Assembly (NCBI GenBank): GCA_020073145.1
Contig: JAIQFS010000011.1
Span: 1 to 64,000, forward strand
DNA length: 64,000 nt
Direction: 5' to 3'
DNA from: Terriglobia bacterium
Lineage (GTDB): Bacteria > Acidobacteriota > Terriglobia > Bryobacterales > Bryobacteraceae
Below are positions 25,867 through 34,507 of this stretch, in pieces. The notes under the pieces were generated by a model. The model ran no database searches and had not been told where the DNA came from. It was given only the letters and a program-made list of their open reading frames with translations. A program made the position numbers and the translations under genes. The first letter of the stretch is position 1; each line of letters begins with the position of its first letter.

Positions 25867-27507
25867 TCAGAGTTGACGGACCACCAAATGTTGTCCGGCC
25901 GACACGTCCGTCAGCACCTGGCGAGCGCCCGCAGGCCAATCGATTTCCACCCGGGTCGCTTTTTCGTCCCGGCCCAGCCCGAAGGTGAGGGAGAGGTCAC
26001 TGGCGGAACAATAGCTGGAACCGCTGTGCACCGTCTGCCACTGCGTCCCTCCCGCAGTGGTCACTCGCACGACGGCTCCGATGCCATCACGGTTTGAGCG
26101 CGTGCCTTCGAGCTTGACGTTCAGCCAATGATTGATGTTCGCGCCATCGTTGCGATACAGATACGCAGGGCCGTGGTTGGTGGCGATGAGCACATCCAGG
26201 TCGCCGTCACGATCATAATCACCATAAGCCATTCCGCGCGCCACCATCGGCGTAGGGAACGCGTCCACTTCCTCGAACATTCCTCCGCCGCGATTTCTCA
26301 ACAGGAGCGGCGTCTGCCGATAGCGGACCTTCGGCTGTACCCGCTCGATCGCTTCATCGAGATGGCCGTTAGCCGTCAGGATATCCGGATAGCCGTCCAG
26401 ATCGTAGTCGAAGAAGAATAGCCCGAACGTCAGCTTCAACAAGCTGGCGCGCCCCACGGTGGACCGGGGCGCCTCGTCCACGAATAGCCCGTTGCCTTCG
26501 TTGTGGTACAGGCTCAGCATTTGATTGGAAAAATTGCCAACAATCAGGTGCGGCCTGCCCGAGCGGTCATAGTCGGCGGCATCCACACCCATTGCCGCGC
26601 GCGCGACACCGTCCTCGCCAAAGGCGACACCCGAAGCCAAACCTACTTCCTGAAACCGGCCGTTTTTCAGGTTGTGGTACAGCTTATTGGGCTGGGTATC
26701 GTTGGACACAAAGAGATCGGTCCAGCCATCGCCATCATAGTCAAACGGCGTCACGCCCAGCGCCTTCCCGTTGGGGTCACCCAAACCGGCCTGCTCGGTC
26801 ACGTCGGCGAACTTGCCTCCCCCCAGATTCCGGTACAGCTTCGACGACGTGCCCTTGTAAGACTCCGGCGTACAGTAAGACTTGGTCGCGCCGTCCAGAG
26901 AACACCACAGATCGGCCTGGGGAGTCCACTGCACATAGTTGGCGACGAAGAGATCGAGCTTACCGTCCAAATCGTAATCCAGCCAGGCGGCGCTGGTGCC
27001 AAAGCTGGCGTTGTGAAAGCCGGCCTCGGCAGTAACATCGCGGAAGTGTCCCCCGCCTTCGTTGTGGAACAGTCGGTCGCCCCCGAGCGTGGTGATGTAC
27101 ACATCGTCGCGGCCGTCGTTGTCGTAATCGCCGATGGTTACTCCCAGGCTGTAGGCTTCGAAATCCAGCCCGCTGCCCTTGGTGATGTCCTCAAACGTTC
27201 CGTCGTGGCGGTTGCGATAGAGAGCCGCGGTGGTGTGGCGGCCGTGATCGGTCCAATCCTTGCCGTTCACGATCAGAATATCCAGCCAGCCATCGCCATC
27301 CGCGTCGAAGAAGGCGCAGCCCGGCCCCAGCGCCTCGGGCAGCCACTTCTTCCCGTCACTTCCGGAATTGTGCTGAAAGTGAAGGTTGGCCTGATTGGTG
27401 ACGTTGGTGAACCGAACCGGCGCCTCTGTGGGACGCGGGGGCGCCGCCCGGCATCCCATTAGACAGACCAGGCTCAGGAGCATGATCGTGGATCGGCTGT
27501 CTCTCAT
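25867..27507 (-). CDS. ASPIC/UnbV FG-GAP repeat lipoprotein (CRTAC1-like)
   Basis: 546 residues. MLLSLVCLMGC is a lipoprotein signal with the acylated Cys near residue 19. Then come repeated FG-GAP/VCBS calcium-binding blades (FFDADGDGWLDILIVNG, IGDYDNDGRDDVYITTLGG, WLDYDLDGKLDLFVANY, FDYDGDGWTDLFVSND), a seven-bladed integrin-like propeller. The C-terminus (HWLNVKLEGTRSNRDGIGAV to RVEIDWPAG) is the ASPIC/UnbV domain. The protein is expected outside the inner membrane; function is unknown. Its first 150 bp overlap the 3' end of the cytochrome gene in another frame. Confidence 0.92.
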   Translation of the reverse strand: MRDSRSTIMLLSLVCLMGCRAAPPRPTEAPVRFTNVTNQANLHFQHNSGSDGKKWLPEALGPGCAFFDADGDGWLDILIVNGKDWTDHGRHTTAALYRNRHDGTFEDITKGSGLDFEAYSLGVTIGDYDNDGRDDVYITTLGGDRLFHNEGGGHFRDVTAEAGFHNASFGTSAAWLDYDLDGKLDLFVANYVQWTPQADLWCSLDGATKSYCTPESYKGTSSKLYRNLGGGKFADVTEQAGLGDPNGKALGVTPFDYDGDGWTDLFVSNDTQPNKLYHNLKNGRFQEVGLASGVAFGEDGVARAAMGVDAADYDRSGRPHLIVGNFSNQMLSLYHNEGNGLFVDEAPRSTVGRASLLKLTFGLFFFDYDLDGYPDILTANGHLDEAIERVQPKVRYRQTPLLLRNRGGGMFEEVDAFPTPMVARGMAYGDYDRDGDLDVLIATNHGPAYLYRNDGANINHWLNVKLEGTRSNRDGIGAVVRVTTAGGTQWQTVHSGSSYCSASDLSLTFGLGRDEKATRVEIDWPAGARQVLTDVSAGQHLVVRQL

Positions 27508-30091
27508 TGTTATCCTCGGGACTCAGCTGTCTGGGCTGGGCCGTCAATTGCTGGGAGGCCTCATCGGCCTTGAAACGCCGGAACAATGCCTCTTCGCGCG
27601 TGGCCTCGTTGGTCCTTCCCAGCCCGCGGTAGCAGAGCATCAAATCGTAGTGTGCCTGCACATCCTCGGGGTCCACGGCCAACACCTGGTCCAGAGCCGC
27701 GACGGCTTCCTGGTAGCGGCGGTCGAGAAACAGGATGCGGCCGATCTGGTTCAGGACGACGCGGTCTCTTGGATACTGCTCCCGAACCTGCGCCAGGCTT
27801 TGCAGCGCGCCTTCGTAGTTGCCGTCGGCCTTCTGGATCAGAGCCTGGAAATACTGGGCGCGCGCCAGGTTGGGACTCAGTTTCAAAGCCTGCGCGACGA
27901 ACGGACGCGCCGCGCCGGTTTCACCCTCTTGGATCAAGACCCGAGCGACGTTCACCCACCCGTCGGCATAGGAAGGTTCGATCTCGGTAACCTGGCGGAA
28001 CGCGTATTCGGCTCCCTTCAGATCGCCTTGCAGCAGCAATCCAATCCCCCAGTCATTCCAGCGCTCGCGGTCCAGCTTGCGGGCAACCGGCTGCCACAGC
28101 GGCTGTCCCACGCCAACGGTCGCTTTGGCGGCAGCCAAGGTGACGATCGGCAGCTCCGGAACCGGCTTGGAGTCAAAGGTGTACTGGCGGCTGTCGAAAT
28201 CGAGACCCGCACGGCCAGACTGAGCCACTCCCGCGTAGGCGAACTTGGTGAAGTAGTCGCTGAACTTCCGGTAGTTCAAGCGCGCTTCCAGGGTCACCGG
28301 CCCTTCCGCATCCTTGGGAATCGGCAAAAGGAAATGCACGGTGTCCGCGGCGCCCGGAGGGATCAGCCGCACGTACAACACGCTGCGGGCCTGCCAGGCA
28401 TTACGCTTGTTGATCGGGTTGCCTTTTCCGTCCAGTTGGTAGGAACGGTAGAAGTGCGCGCCCTTTTCCACCGGCCCCCGTCCGTTGTCCTCCACGCGTC
28501 CACTCCAGGTGAGCACCCTGCCCTTGGCGTCCAGTGCCTTGAATTCCAGCCACACGTCGAAGGCGTCCACGGTGCCGGCCGGGAAAAAGTGCCCGATTTT
28601 TCGCGTTCGCACGACCGCATCGACTCGGACGGTGGCGCCCGGCGCGAACCGAACACCGGGCGCATCGAGCGGCGCAGCCACTCTGCCGACCTCGCGGAGG
28701 ACCGCGGGCGCATTGGCTTCCGCTTCTTCACCTACTGCGAATGTGGATGATAAAGCCAGGGAGTCCGCGGCGCGCCGCAGCATTTCGGTTTTCCCTTTCG
28801 TTTGCGTCACCTCCGTGGCCGCGAACAAATCCACGGTAATAAATCCCGATTGGAGAAAGTCCTCTGTGGCCTTCAGCTGTGTCGCATCATGGTTCACGGA
28901 TGCGACTGCGGTGTTCGCCGCTGCGAAGCGATGCGAATGGATCATGCCTCCGTGATTGCCTGGATCGTGGGATGCTACCAGCGGCATATGGCAGGTGCCG
29001 CAGGCCGCCGCGTCGGGAGGATAGTAGAAGGACCGCGCGCCCTGTCCCGATACACCGCTTGCTTGCCAGTTGTCGTATTCGTCGAATCCACGGAACCAGC
29101 GGTAATGGTTCACGGGCTCGTCGAGGTGAACCTTGTGGCAGGCCGAGCAGTATTCGGCCGAGTCCTGGCGCATGAAAGCTTTCATGAATGTGCGCCGGTG
29201 GGGCTCCGGATTCAGGTAGGTTACGAATTGATCCAGCTTCTTGATCCATGGATTCTTGCTCGAAGCCAGCCGGTGCAGTGGAGGATATTGGATGGTAAAG
29301 TCGCCATTGCCCATGGAGCCATCCACATGGGCGATCGAGTGGCAAGAAACGCAGCCTAGCCCGTTTTGCGCCTCCGGCGTATCCACCTGCTCTTTGATGG
29401 GGCGATCGAACCGGCCGTTGAAGAATACGGCGTGGTCGTGACATCCGGCGCACCATTTACTGCCTTTTGTTCCGCTCAACTCCTGCATGTGCTCGATCGA
29501 GCGCCGATAGAACTGGTTGTTGAACGAAGCGAAGTGATGCATGGAACTCTTCCATTGCTGGTAGATGTCCTTGTGACACTCCCCGCACAACGCCGAGTCC
29601 ATAAAGAAATCGGAGGGAATCAGGCCGCCCGTATTGGTCCTTGCGGAAGAAGGCCAGAAGGGCGACTTCGGGCCGGCGCCTTCTCCGGCCATGGAAACAG
29701 GAACCGTTTGAGAATTGCGGATGCGCTCCGGGGCGCGGCCGAACCGCAGCGCTGCTGCCGCGATAGCAAGCGTCGCCAGTGCGGCGCGCCAGCGGGCGGA
29801 TGGCAGCAGCAGGGCCAACCCGGTTACTGCTAGTACGATGTGTCCCCACAATGCCAGGCGATGATCGGTGGTGGCGCCCTCGACCAGGAGGAATCCGCCT
29901 AGAAGCGCGGCCGCAACTAATAGCGCCGTTTTCGGGCTGCGTCGCCACTGCCAGCACAGCACCAGAACCCCGGCGAGCCCCAGCCCTACGTGCAGCAGGA
30001 CGTTGCCCACGTAAAAGATGGTGGCCGAGGGCAATGCGGCCACGTACGCGGCGTTCAGCAGCAACAGCGCGATGAGCCAGTTCTTCTTCAT
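27356..30091 (-). CDS. Membrane-anchored five-heme cytochrome c with TPR repeats
   Basis: 911 residues. Hydrophobic segments around 5-25, 30-48, 56-72, 80-98 and 102-117 anchor the N-terminus. CxxCH heme motifs start at residues 169 (CGECH), 214 (CAGCH), 247 (CVSCH), 315 (CSACH) and 364 (CGTCH), with many His residues between them that could be distal ligands, as in cytochrome c554-type folds. A beta-rich region follows (about 440-640), then TPR repeats to about 850. It probably moves electrons in the periplasm; partner unknown. The last 50 codons overlap the next gene out of frame. Its ATG overlaps the upstream stop by 4 bp. Confidence 0.92.
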   Translation of the reverse strand: MKKNWLIALLLLNAAYVAALPSATIFYVGNVLLHVGLGLAGVLVLCWQWRRSPKTALLVAAALLGGFLLVEGATTDHRLALWGHIVLAVTGLALLLPSARWRAALATLAIAAAALRFGRAPERIRNSQTVPVSMAGEGAGPKSPFWPSSARTNTGGLIPSDFFMDSALCGECHKDIYQQWKSSMHHFASFNNQFYRRSIEHMQELSGTKGSKWCAGCHDHAVFFNGRFDRPIKEQVDTPEAQNGLGCVSCHSIAHVDGSMGNGDFTIQYPPLHRLASSKNPWIKKLDQFVTYLNPEPHRRTFMKAFMRQDSAEYCSACHKVHLDEPVNHYRWFRGFDEYDNWQASGVSGQGARSFYYPPDAAACGTCHMPLVASHDPGNHGGMIHSHRFAAANTAVASVNHDATQLKATEDFLQSGFITVDLFAATEVTQTKGKTEMLRRAADSLALSSTFAVGEEAEANAPAVLREVGRVAAPLDAPGVRFAPGATVRVDAVVRTRKIGHFFPAGTVDAFDVWLEFKALDAKGRVLTWSGRVEDNGRGPVEKGAHFYRSYQLDGKGNPINKRNAWQARSVLYVRLIPPGAADTVHFLLPIPKDAEGPVTLEARLNYRKFSDYFTKFAYAGVAQSGRAGLDFDSRQYTFDSKPVPELPIVTLAAAKATVGVGQPLWQPVARKLDRERWNDWGIGLLLQGDLKGAEYAFRQVTEIEPSYADGWVNVARVLIQEGETGAARPFVAQALKLSPNLARAQYFQALIQKADGNYEGALQSLAQVREQYPRDRVVLNQIGRILFLDRRYQEAVAALDQVLAVDPEDVQAHYDLMLCYRGLGRTNEATREEALFRRFKADEASQQLTAQPRQLSPEDNNERQPIHDHAPEPGLSNGMPGGAPASHRGAGSVHQRHQSGQPSLSAQFRK

Positions 30092-33039
30092 CGCGGCTCC
30101 AATGGCTCGGTTAACACCTGTGCCGGTCGCGTGTTGTAGGTGCGTTGATACTCGTCATGAACCGCATCTCGCGGGTAGCGTTCGCCAGCCGGATAAGGAT
30201 ACCGCGACATCCCATGGAACGGCAATGGGAGCACACTCTGGGAGAAAGCTGTGTTGGGGTCGCGATCCTTGGCCCAGCCGTCCACCTTCAGGAGAAAGTC
30301 CCGGCTCCATCCCTGCGGCAAAGGAGGCAGCCGACCCCCATCGAACTCGATCCTCAGCTCATCGCCTGAGCCCATGATCACCAGACGGTCGTCGGCATCC
30401 CGCAATAACTCTTCCACCGAGCCCAGTCTTGTGTACAGACCCGGCGTGGGATTCCAGAAAGAGGTCGCGGAAACACGGCCATAGTCGAACCGGTCCGGCT
30501 GCAGGCGCCGGGGGTCCACGCGTGTCTCCGAGAATCCGCGAAACTGCAGGTCTGCGGACATCACAGGCACCAGCTCCGGTGTCGCTCCCGCGTTCGACTC
30601 TCCTTCGCTCAAAAAGACGCGGTCCCAATAGACGCACAGATTCGTGACGATCCGGACCCTGCGACTCGCCGCGGGAAACCGCACCGGAACTACAATCGTC
30701 TTGGGCTTACCTGCCGGCATGCCCATGTCCGGGTCCGCGGTGATCCAACGGCCGTGGCCGTCTTGCACCTGCAGGTAGGGCATCACCAAACCCACCTTGG
30801 TCTCCTGGGACGCGCGGCGGAAGGTGCTGCCGTCCGGCCAATCGACCCATCCGCTCAGCACCAGGATCGCGGCGCCGGATGGCGCGGCCGTCCCGAAGTC
30901 CAGCTCCAGCGTGTGCAGGTCCGCCACACCGGTTTCCGAGCGCCGGAACTGGTTGGGATACCGCTGGTCGATCGCCAGCAGTAGCGGCCGCACATCCCGG
31001 CCTTGATCGTCGCGAGCCGACTGGGGATCGATCTGCCGCTCGACGCTGAACAACCGGAATGGGGGATAGGGCGGTCCTTTGAATTTGTCGTTGGTGAAAA
31101 TCTCGGTGTGGACGGGGTGATCGACAGCGAGCAACTGGATTTGATCGAGATACGAGACCTCGCTCAACTCCTCGGTAATGTGGACGTTGTAATGGCCGCG
31201 CACCGGCCGTAGCGACTCGCCTGGAATCCGCACATACTCAACATGGTTCACGGGGAAATAGCTGCCATCGCCATCGCTGGCGCCCAGCGGAGCGACGCCC
31301 AGCACGTCGGTGATGAACTCGAATCGGCGCCCGTTCCATGTCCACACCATGGGGCAAGAACCGGACAGGCGCTGGGCTTCGACGTAAGTGTGGGTCTGAT
31401 TCGTCGGCTGCCGGACCTCGTTCTGGATCAGCCCGTTGGGCCAGGTGATGCGAACCGTATCCACCGAGGCATGATCGCCGGCATCGAACAGCAGCGGCAC
31501 GCCAGTGTAGAATTCGCGGCGATACAGGCTGCCGGCTTTGATCTCCACAAAAGCGTCCTGCGCCAGCTGCAGACTCCGCACGCCGGTCAGGCGGACGCCA
31601 ATCCAGTGCCGGTCCAGAGGACTCTCGTTATGCATGAGGTGCACGGTACCGCTCGCATCGATTCGGGCACGATCCAGGCGGCCGTCGCCATCAAAATCAG
31701 CATTTACTTCGGTACGAACCGGCGGGTTCCCCTGGAATGCCTCCACGCTGTATCGGCCGCCGAGCCGATCGCGATACAGAACCGGTGCGTGGTCGCGGTA
31801 GTACACGGCGAGATCGAAAGCCTTGCTGTCCGGAAGAAGGCGGGTCTTCTGGGCGCCAGAGACCGCGCCCTGGATGAATGGGAAGTCGCCGGTGCGATTG
31901 GTCCATCCCGCGGCGCCCTGGTTTCGCAAGAGTGCTGGCCGGTCTCCCAGTAATACCAGGTCCAGGTCGTAATCATGATCGTAATCGAGCCACACCGCCC
32001 TCTCGAAACGGCCAGTGGGCAGTTTCGCAGGGACTCGCACAAATGTGCCCTTCCGGTTGCGGTACAACGCGGGACCGGCTGTCGTCAACACGCACAGATC
32101 CATGAAGCCGTCGTTGTCAAAATCGCCGGGGGCCACGTCAAGGATGCCCGTCAATCCTTCCAGTCCGGTGACGGCGATAAGTTGCTGGCCGCGCAAATAC
32201 AGCCGGATTCCCGTCGAGGACCACACCAACAGATCGGTTGCGCCGGTCCCTGCGGCGTCGATCAGGGTGAGTCCCGCGGTGGCCGCGTCTACGTTGTCTT
32301 TGAACTGCGTTTCGGCAAAGGTGGGTTCCGGCAAGGCGGGAGCGGCAATGCGGGCCTCCGGAGGGTCGTAAATTTCGGCGTACACACACCATTCCACGTC
32401 TTCCGCCGTCACCCAGCTTTTCTGAATCGTTTGGATGCGTTGAAAACCGGCCAGGTAAGCGTCGGCCTGCGCCGCACTGCCGGTCACACGATATAGGTTG
32501 TAGAGCTGGAAGGGCGCAGCCGCAAGTAGTGGATCCAGCTCGGCGGCTTTCGCGAACTGCGCCTCCGCATCCGCGTTCCGGTTCAGTTGTCGATACAGGG
32601 CTCCAAGCTGATAATGCCCGATGGCCTCGTCAGGCACTCGCGCGATCATGCCTTCGAATTGCGCGACCGCCCGGTTCACGTCGCCCCGGTGCTTATAGTA
32701 GATCCCGAGGTTGAACCAGGTATGCGGCAAGGAGGGATCCTGGCGCTGCACCTCGATCAGGAGCCGCACGGCTTCTTCGTCGGGTCCCGAAGCCCGCAGC
32801 AAAGCGAGGGCGAAGTTCAGCTTCTCGCGGGCCGAGTCCGGCGCCAGATCGAGCGCCTGCCGGAACTCGTTCACCGCTTGCTGTTGGGTGGCGGGATTCT
32901 CATAGAGCGCCTTGCCGAGATTGCGGTGCTGCGTTAGAAGTTCGGTGGTATCCCGGCGCGAGCACGATCCCAGAGTGAGAAGGGCAAGCCCCGCCGCGAG
33001 CGCCCAGCGAGACCGGCCTGAGAGCCGACGAGGCCTCAT
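30088..33039 (-). CDS. Large TPR / FG-GAP / ASPIC-UnbV lipoprotein
   Basis: 983 residues from the ATG at 33039, which overlaps the upstream stop (ATGA); the frame is open 82 codons further but inside the neighbour. LALLTLGSC gives a lipoprotein signal. TPR repeats fill about residues 30-230 (FNLGIYYKHRGDVNRAVAQF, YQLGALYRQLNRNADAEAQF). An FG-GAP propeller follows (GDFDNDGFMDLCVL, YDHDYDLDLVLLGD, NADFDGDGRLDRARID), then an ASPIC/UnbV-like domain (HWIGVRLTGVRS ... RITWPNG). The last 400 residues, beginning WTWNGRRFEFITDVLG, form a unit I do not recognise. Function unknown; likely a surface or periplasmic protein-interaction scaffold. Confidence 0.9.
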   Translation of the reverse strand: MRPRRLSGRSRWALAAGLALLTLGSCSRRDTTELLTQHRNLGKALYENPATQQQAVNEFRQALDLAPDSAREKLNFALALLRASGPDEEAVRLLIEVQRQDPSLPHTWFNLGIYYKHRGDVNRAVAQFEGMIARVPDEAIGHYQLGALYRQLNRNADAEAQFAKAAELDPLLAAAPFQLYNLYRVTGSAAQADAYLAGFQRIQTIQKSWVTAEDVEWCVYAEIYDPPEARIAAPALPEPTFAETQFKDNVDAATAGLTLIDAAGTGATDLLVWSSTGIRLYLRGQQLIAVTGLEGLTGILDVAPGDFDNDGFMDLCVLTTAGPALYRNRKGTFVRVPAKLPTGRFERAVWLDYDHDYDLDLVLLGDRPALLRNQGAAGWTNRTGDFPFIQGAVSGAQKTRLLPDSKAFDLAVYYRDHAPVLYRDRLGGRYSVEAFQGNPPVRTEVNADFDGDGRLDRARIDASGTVHLMHNESPLDRHWIGVRLTGVRSLQLAQDAFVEIKAGSLYRREFYTGVPLLFDAGDHASVDTVRITWPNGLIQNEVRQPTNQTHTYVEAQRLSGSCPMVWTWNGRRFEFITDVLGVAPLGASDGDGSYFPVNHVEYVRIPGESLRPVRGHYNVHITEELSEVSYLDQIQLLAVDHPVHTEIFTNDKFKGPPYPPFRLFSVERQIDPQSARDDQGRDVRPLLLAIDQRYPNQFRRSETGVADLHTLELDFGTAAPSGAAILVLSGWVDWPDGSTFRRASQETKVGLVMPYLQVQDGHGRWITADPDMGMPAGKPKTIVVPVRFPAASRRVRIVTNLCVYWDRVFLSEGESNAGATPELVPVMSADLQFRGFSETRVDPRRLQPDRFDYGRVSATSFWNPTPGLYTRLGSVEELLRDADDRLVIMGSGDELRIEFDGGRLPPLPQGWSRDFLLKVDGWAKDRDPNTAFSQSVLPLPFHGMSRYPYPAGERYPRDAVHDEYQRTYNTRPAQVLTEPLEPR

Positions 33040-34457
33040 GGGCGTGGTGTCACTTGTGCCAGTTCCTGGTCGATCTGCGCCAGCAGCGCTGGAGGGCCTT
33101 CCTGGCGCACCCGGTTTCTCGCCTGTTCCAGATACTGACGCGCCTTGGCGGCGTCGCCCGTGGTGTGATAGGCCTCGGCTATCAAGACCAGGCGGAGTGC
33201 GGAGTACATGTCCTCGATCGGAAGAGCCTCGAGCAATGCGGGTATCACTTCGCGGCCCTGGCCGTGAATGATGAGCAACCGCCACAGGTTCATCTGAACC
33301 GCGCGATCGGGGCCTTGGGCCAGCGCTAGTCGATACTGCGCGATTGCCTCATCCGGCCGGCTCTGCCTTTCTAGTATCTCGCCAAGCTGGGCGTGAGCCT
33401 CCGGATAATCCGACCGCAGCTCCACGGCCCGTCGCAGCGCGGCTGTGGCTGCATCGTACTTTCCCTGGCGCGCCATGGCTGCGCCATAGTAGTCGTAAAT
33501 AAGTGGGACTTGCGGGTTGATTCGTTTCGCTTTCGAATAGAGGTCGTCCAATTGACCGTCGAACCGGTCCAGGAAACGCGCCAGGTATAGGAGGTTCAGC
33601 AGCACCGTAAAATTTTCAGGGTCTTTCTTGAGAAGGGCTTCGTTTAGTTGCGCCGCCTCCTCGATCCGTCCCTTCCGGGCAAACTGGTCGCCCTGCGCGA
33701 GGCGGTAATAGACGCCAGTTGCCATCGCGCTAACCTGGTCGGCGATGGAATCGCTAGCTGGCGGATGATCGGCGGCGTATCGTTGAGCCAAGTCGAAGTC
33801 TCGAGTCGCTTGCGCGTCTTTCCCTAGCCGCCGTTCGGTCGTGGCTAACCCGTAGTAGGCGGCGCCGAAGGTCTGGTATGCCCGGCAAGCCCGGCTGTAA
33901 AAATCCTCGGCCCCGGACAGATCCCCTTCGGCGAACTTGACTCGAGCCATGCCGTAAAGCGCCATGGCGGATCCCGGATCTTCCGAAAGGAGCGACTTGT
34001 AGAGGTCGCCGCTTTCCTTCAAGCGGCCCAATTGAAATAGCAGATCGCCTTTTCTGAGTGCCGCTGGCGCATAGTCGGGACGGATGCGCAGCGCGGCCGA
34101 CAGTGCGGCCAAGGCCCTCTCGGATTCGGACAGCTGTTGATACACGACCGCGAGATAATAGCGCCACGCGAATTCCTTCGGCTCCAGGCGGATGGCTCGC
34201 TCGTAGGCGAGTAGGGCCGGTTGATAGACCGCATGCGCCTGCAGCACCATTCCCAGGCGTCCGGAAGCTTGCGCGCTCGATGGGTCGGCGGCGGCTTGTT
34301 GGTGAGCCGTCACGATGGCATCGCGCACCTCGGGATCGAATCCGGCCACCTGCGGAGTGGGCACCGGCGGCACCGGACCCGCGCAGGAACAAAGAACAAC
34401 CGCGGTGAGAATCGGGACCGTCAGTGCGAGACTACGCAACACCCCGTTTGCGGGCAT
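33036..34457 (-). CDS. TPR-repeat lipoprotein
   Basis: 473 residues from the ATG at 34457. LTVPILTAVVLCSC is a lipoprotein signal; the rest is a long TPR solenoid (AHQQAAADPSSAQASGRLGM, YERAIRLEPKEFAWRYYLAV, PLIYDYYGAAMARQGKYDAA and more). It has no catalytic motif. It is the first gene of the minus-strand envelope operon and is divergent, across 50 bp, from another ASPIC/UnbV lipoprotein gene. TPR proteins scaffold complexes, so it may hold the cytochrome and FG-GAP proteins together; that is inference. Confidence 0.9.
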   Translation of the reverse strand: MPANGVLRSLALTVPILTAVVLCSCAGPVPPVPTPQVAGFDPEVRDAIVTAHQQAAADPSSAQASGRLGMVLQAHAVYQPALLAYERAIRLEPKEFAWRYYLAVVYQQLSESERALAALSAALRIRPDYAPAALRKGDLLFQLGRLKESGDLYKSLLSEDPGSAMALYGMARVKFAEGDLSGAEDFYSRACRAYQTFGAAYYGLATTERRLGKDAQATRDFDLAQRYAADHPPASDSIADQVSAMATGVYYRLAQGDQFARKGRIEEAAQLNEALLKKDPENFTVLLNLLYLARFLDRFDGQLDDLYSKAKRINPQVPLIYDYYGAAMARQGKYDAATAALRRAVELRSDYPEAHAQLGEILERQSRPDEAIAQYRLALAQGPDRAVQMNLWRLLIIHGQGREVIPALLEALPIEDMYSALRLVLIAEAYHTTGDAAKARQYLEQARNRVRQEGPPALLAQIDQELAQVTPRP

Positions 34458-34472
34458 GTTCACCCAGGATTG

Positions 34473-34501
34473 TTGACAGTCTATCACGCTTATGCAATTC
34501 T
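34473..34501 (+). promoter_or_regulatory. Weak sigma-70-like promoter in divergent spacer
   Basis: A perfect TTGACA at 34473-34478 is followed after 17 bp by AATTCT, a poor -10 match (3 of 6). It would start transcription at about the GTG at 34508, giving a nearly leaderless message. The only other divergent signal is weaker. Treat as tentative. Confidence 0.3.
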
Positions 34502-34507
34502 GATCGG

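Noticed and set aside
26503-27462. 319-codon plus-strand open frame opposite the ASPIC/UnbV gene
   Set aside because: It is the antisense of the FG-GAP repeats and has no start signal or family.
33040-33285. 82-codon upstream extension of the large TPR/FG-GAP lipoprotein
   Set aside because: It lies inside the upstream TPR gene and would bury the lipoprotein signal; the ATG at 33039 overlaps the previous stop exactly.
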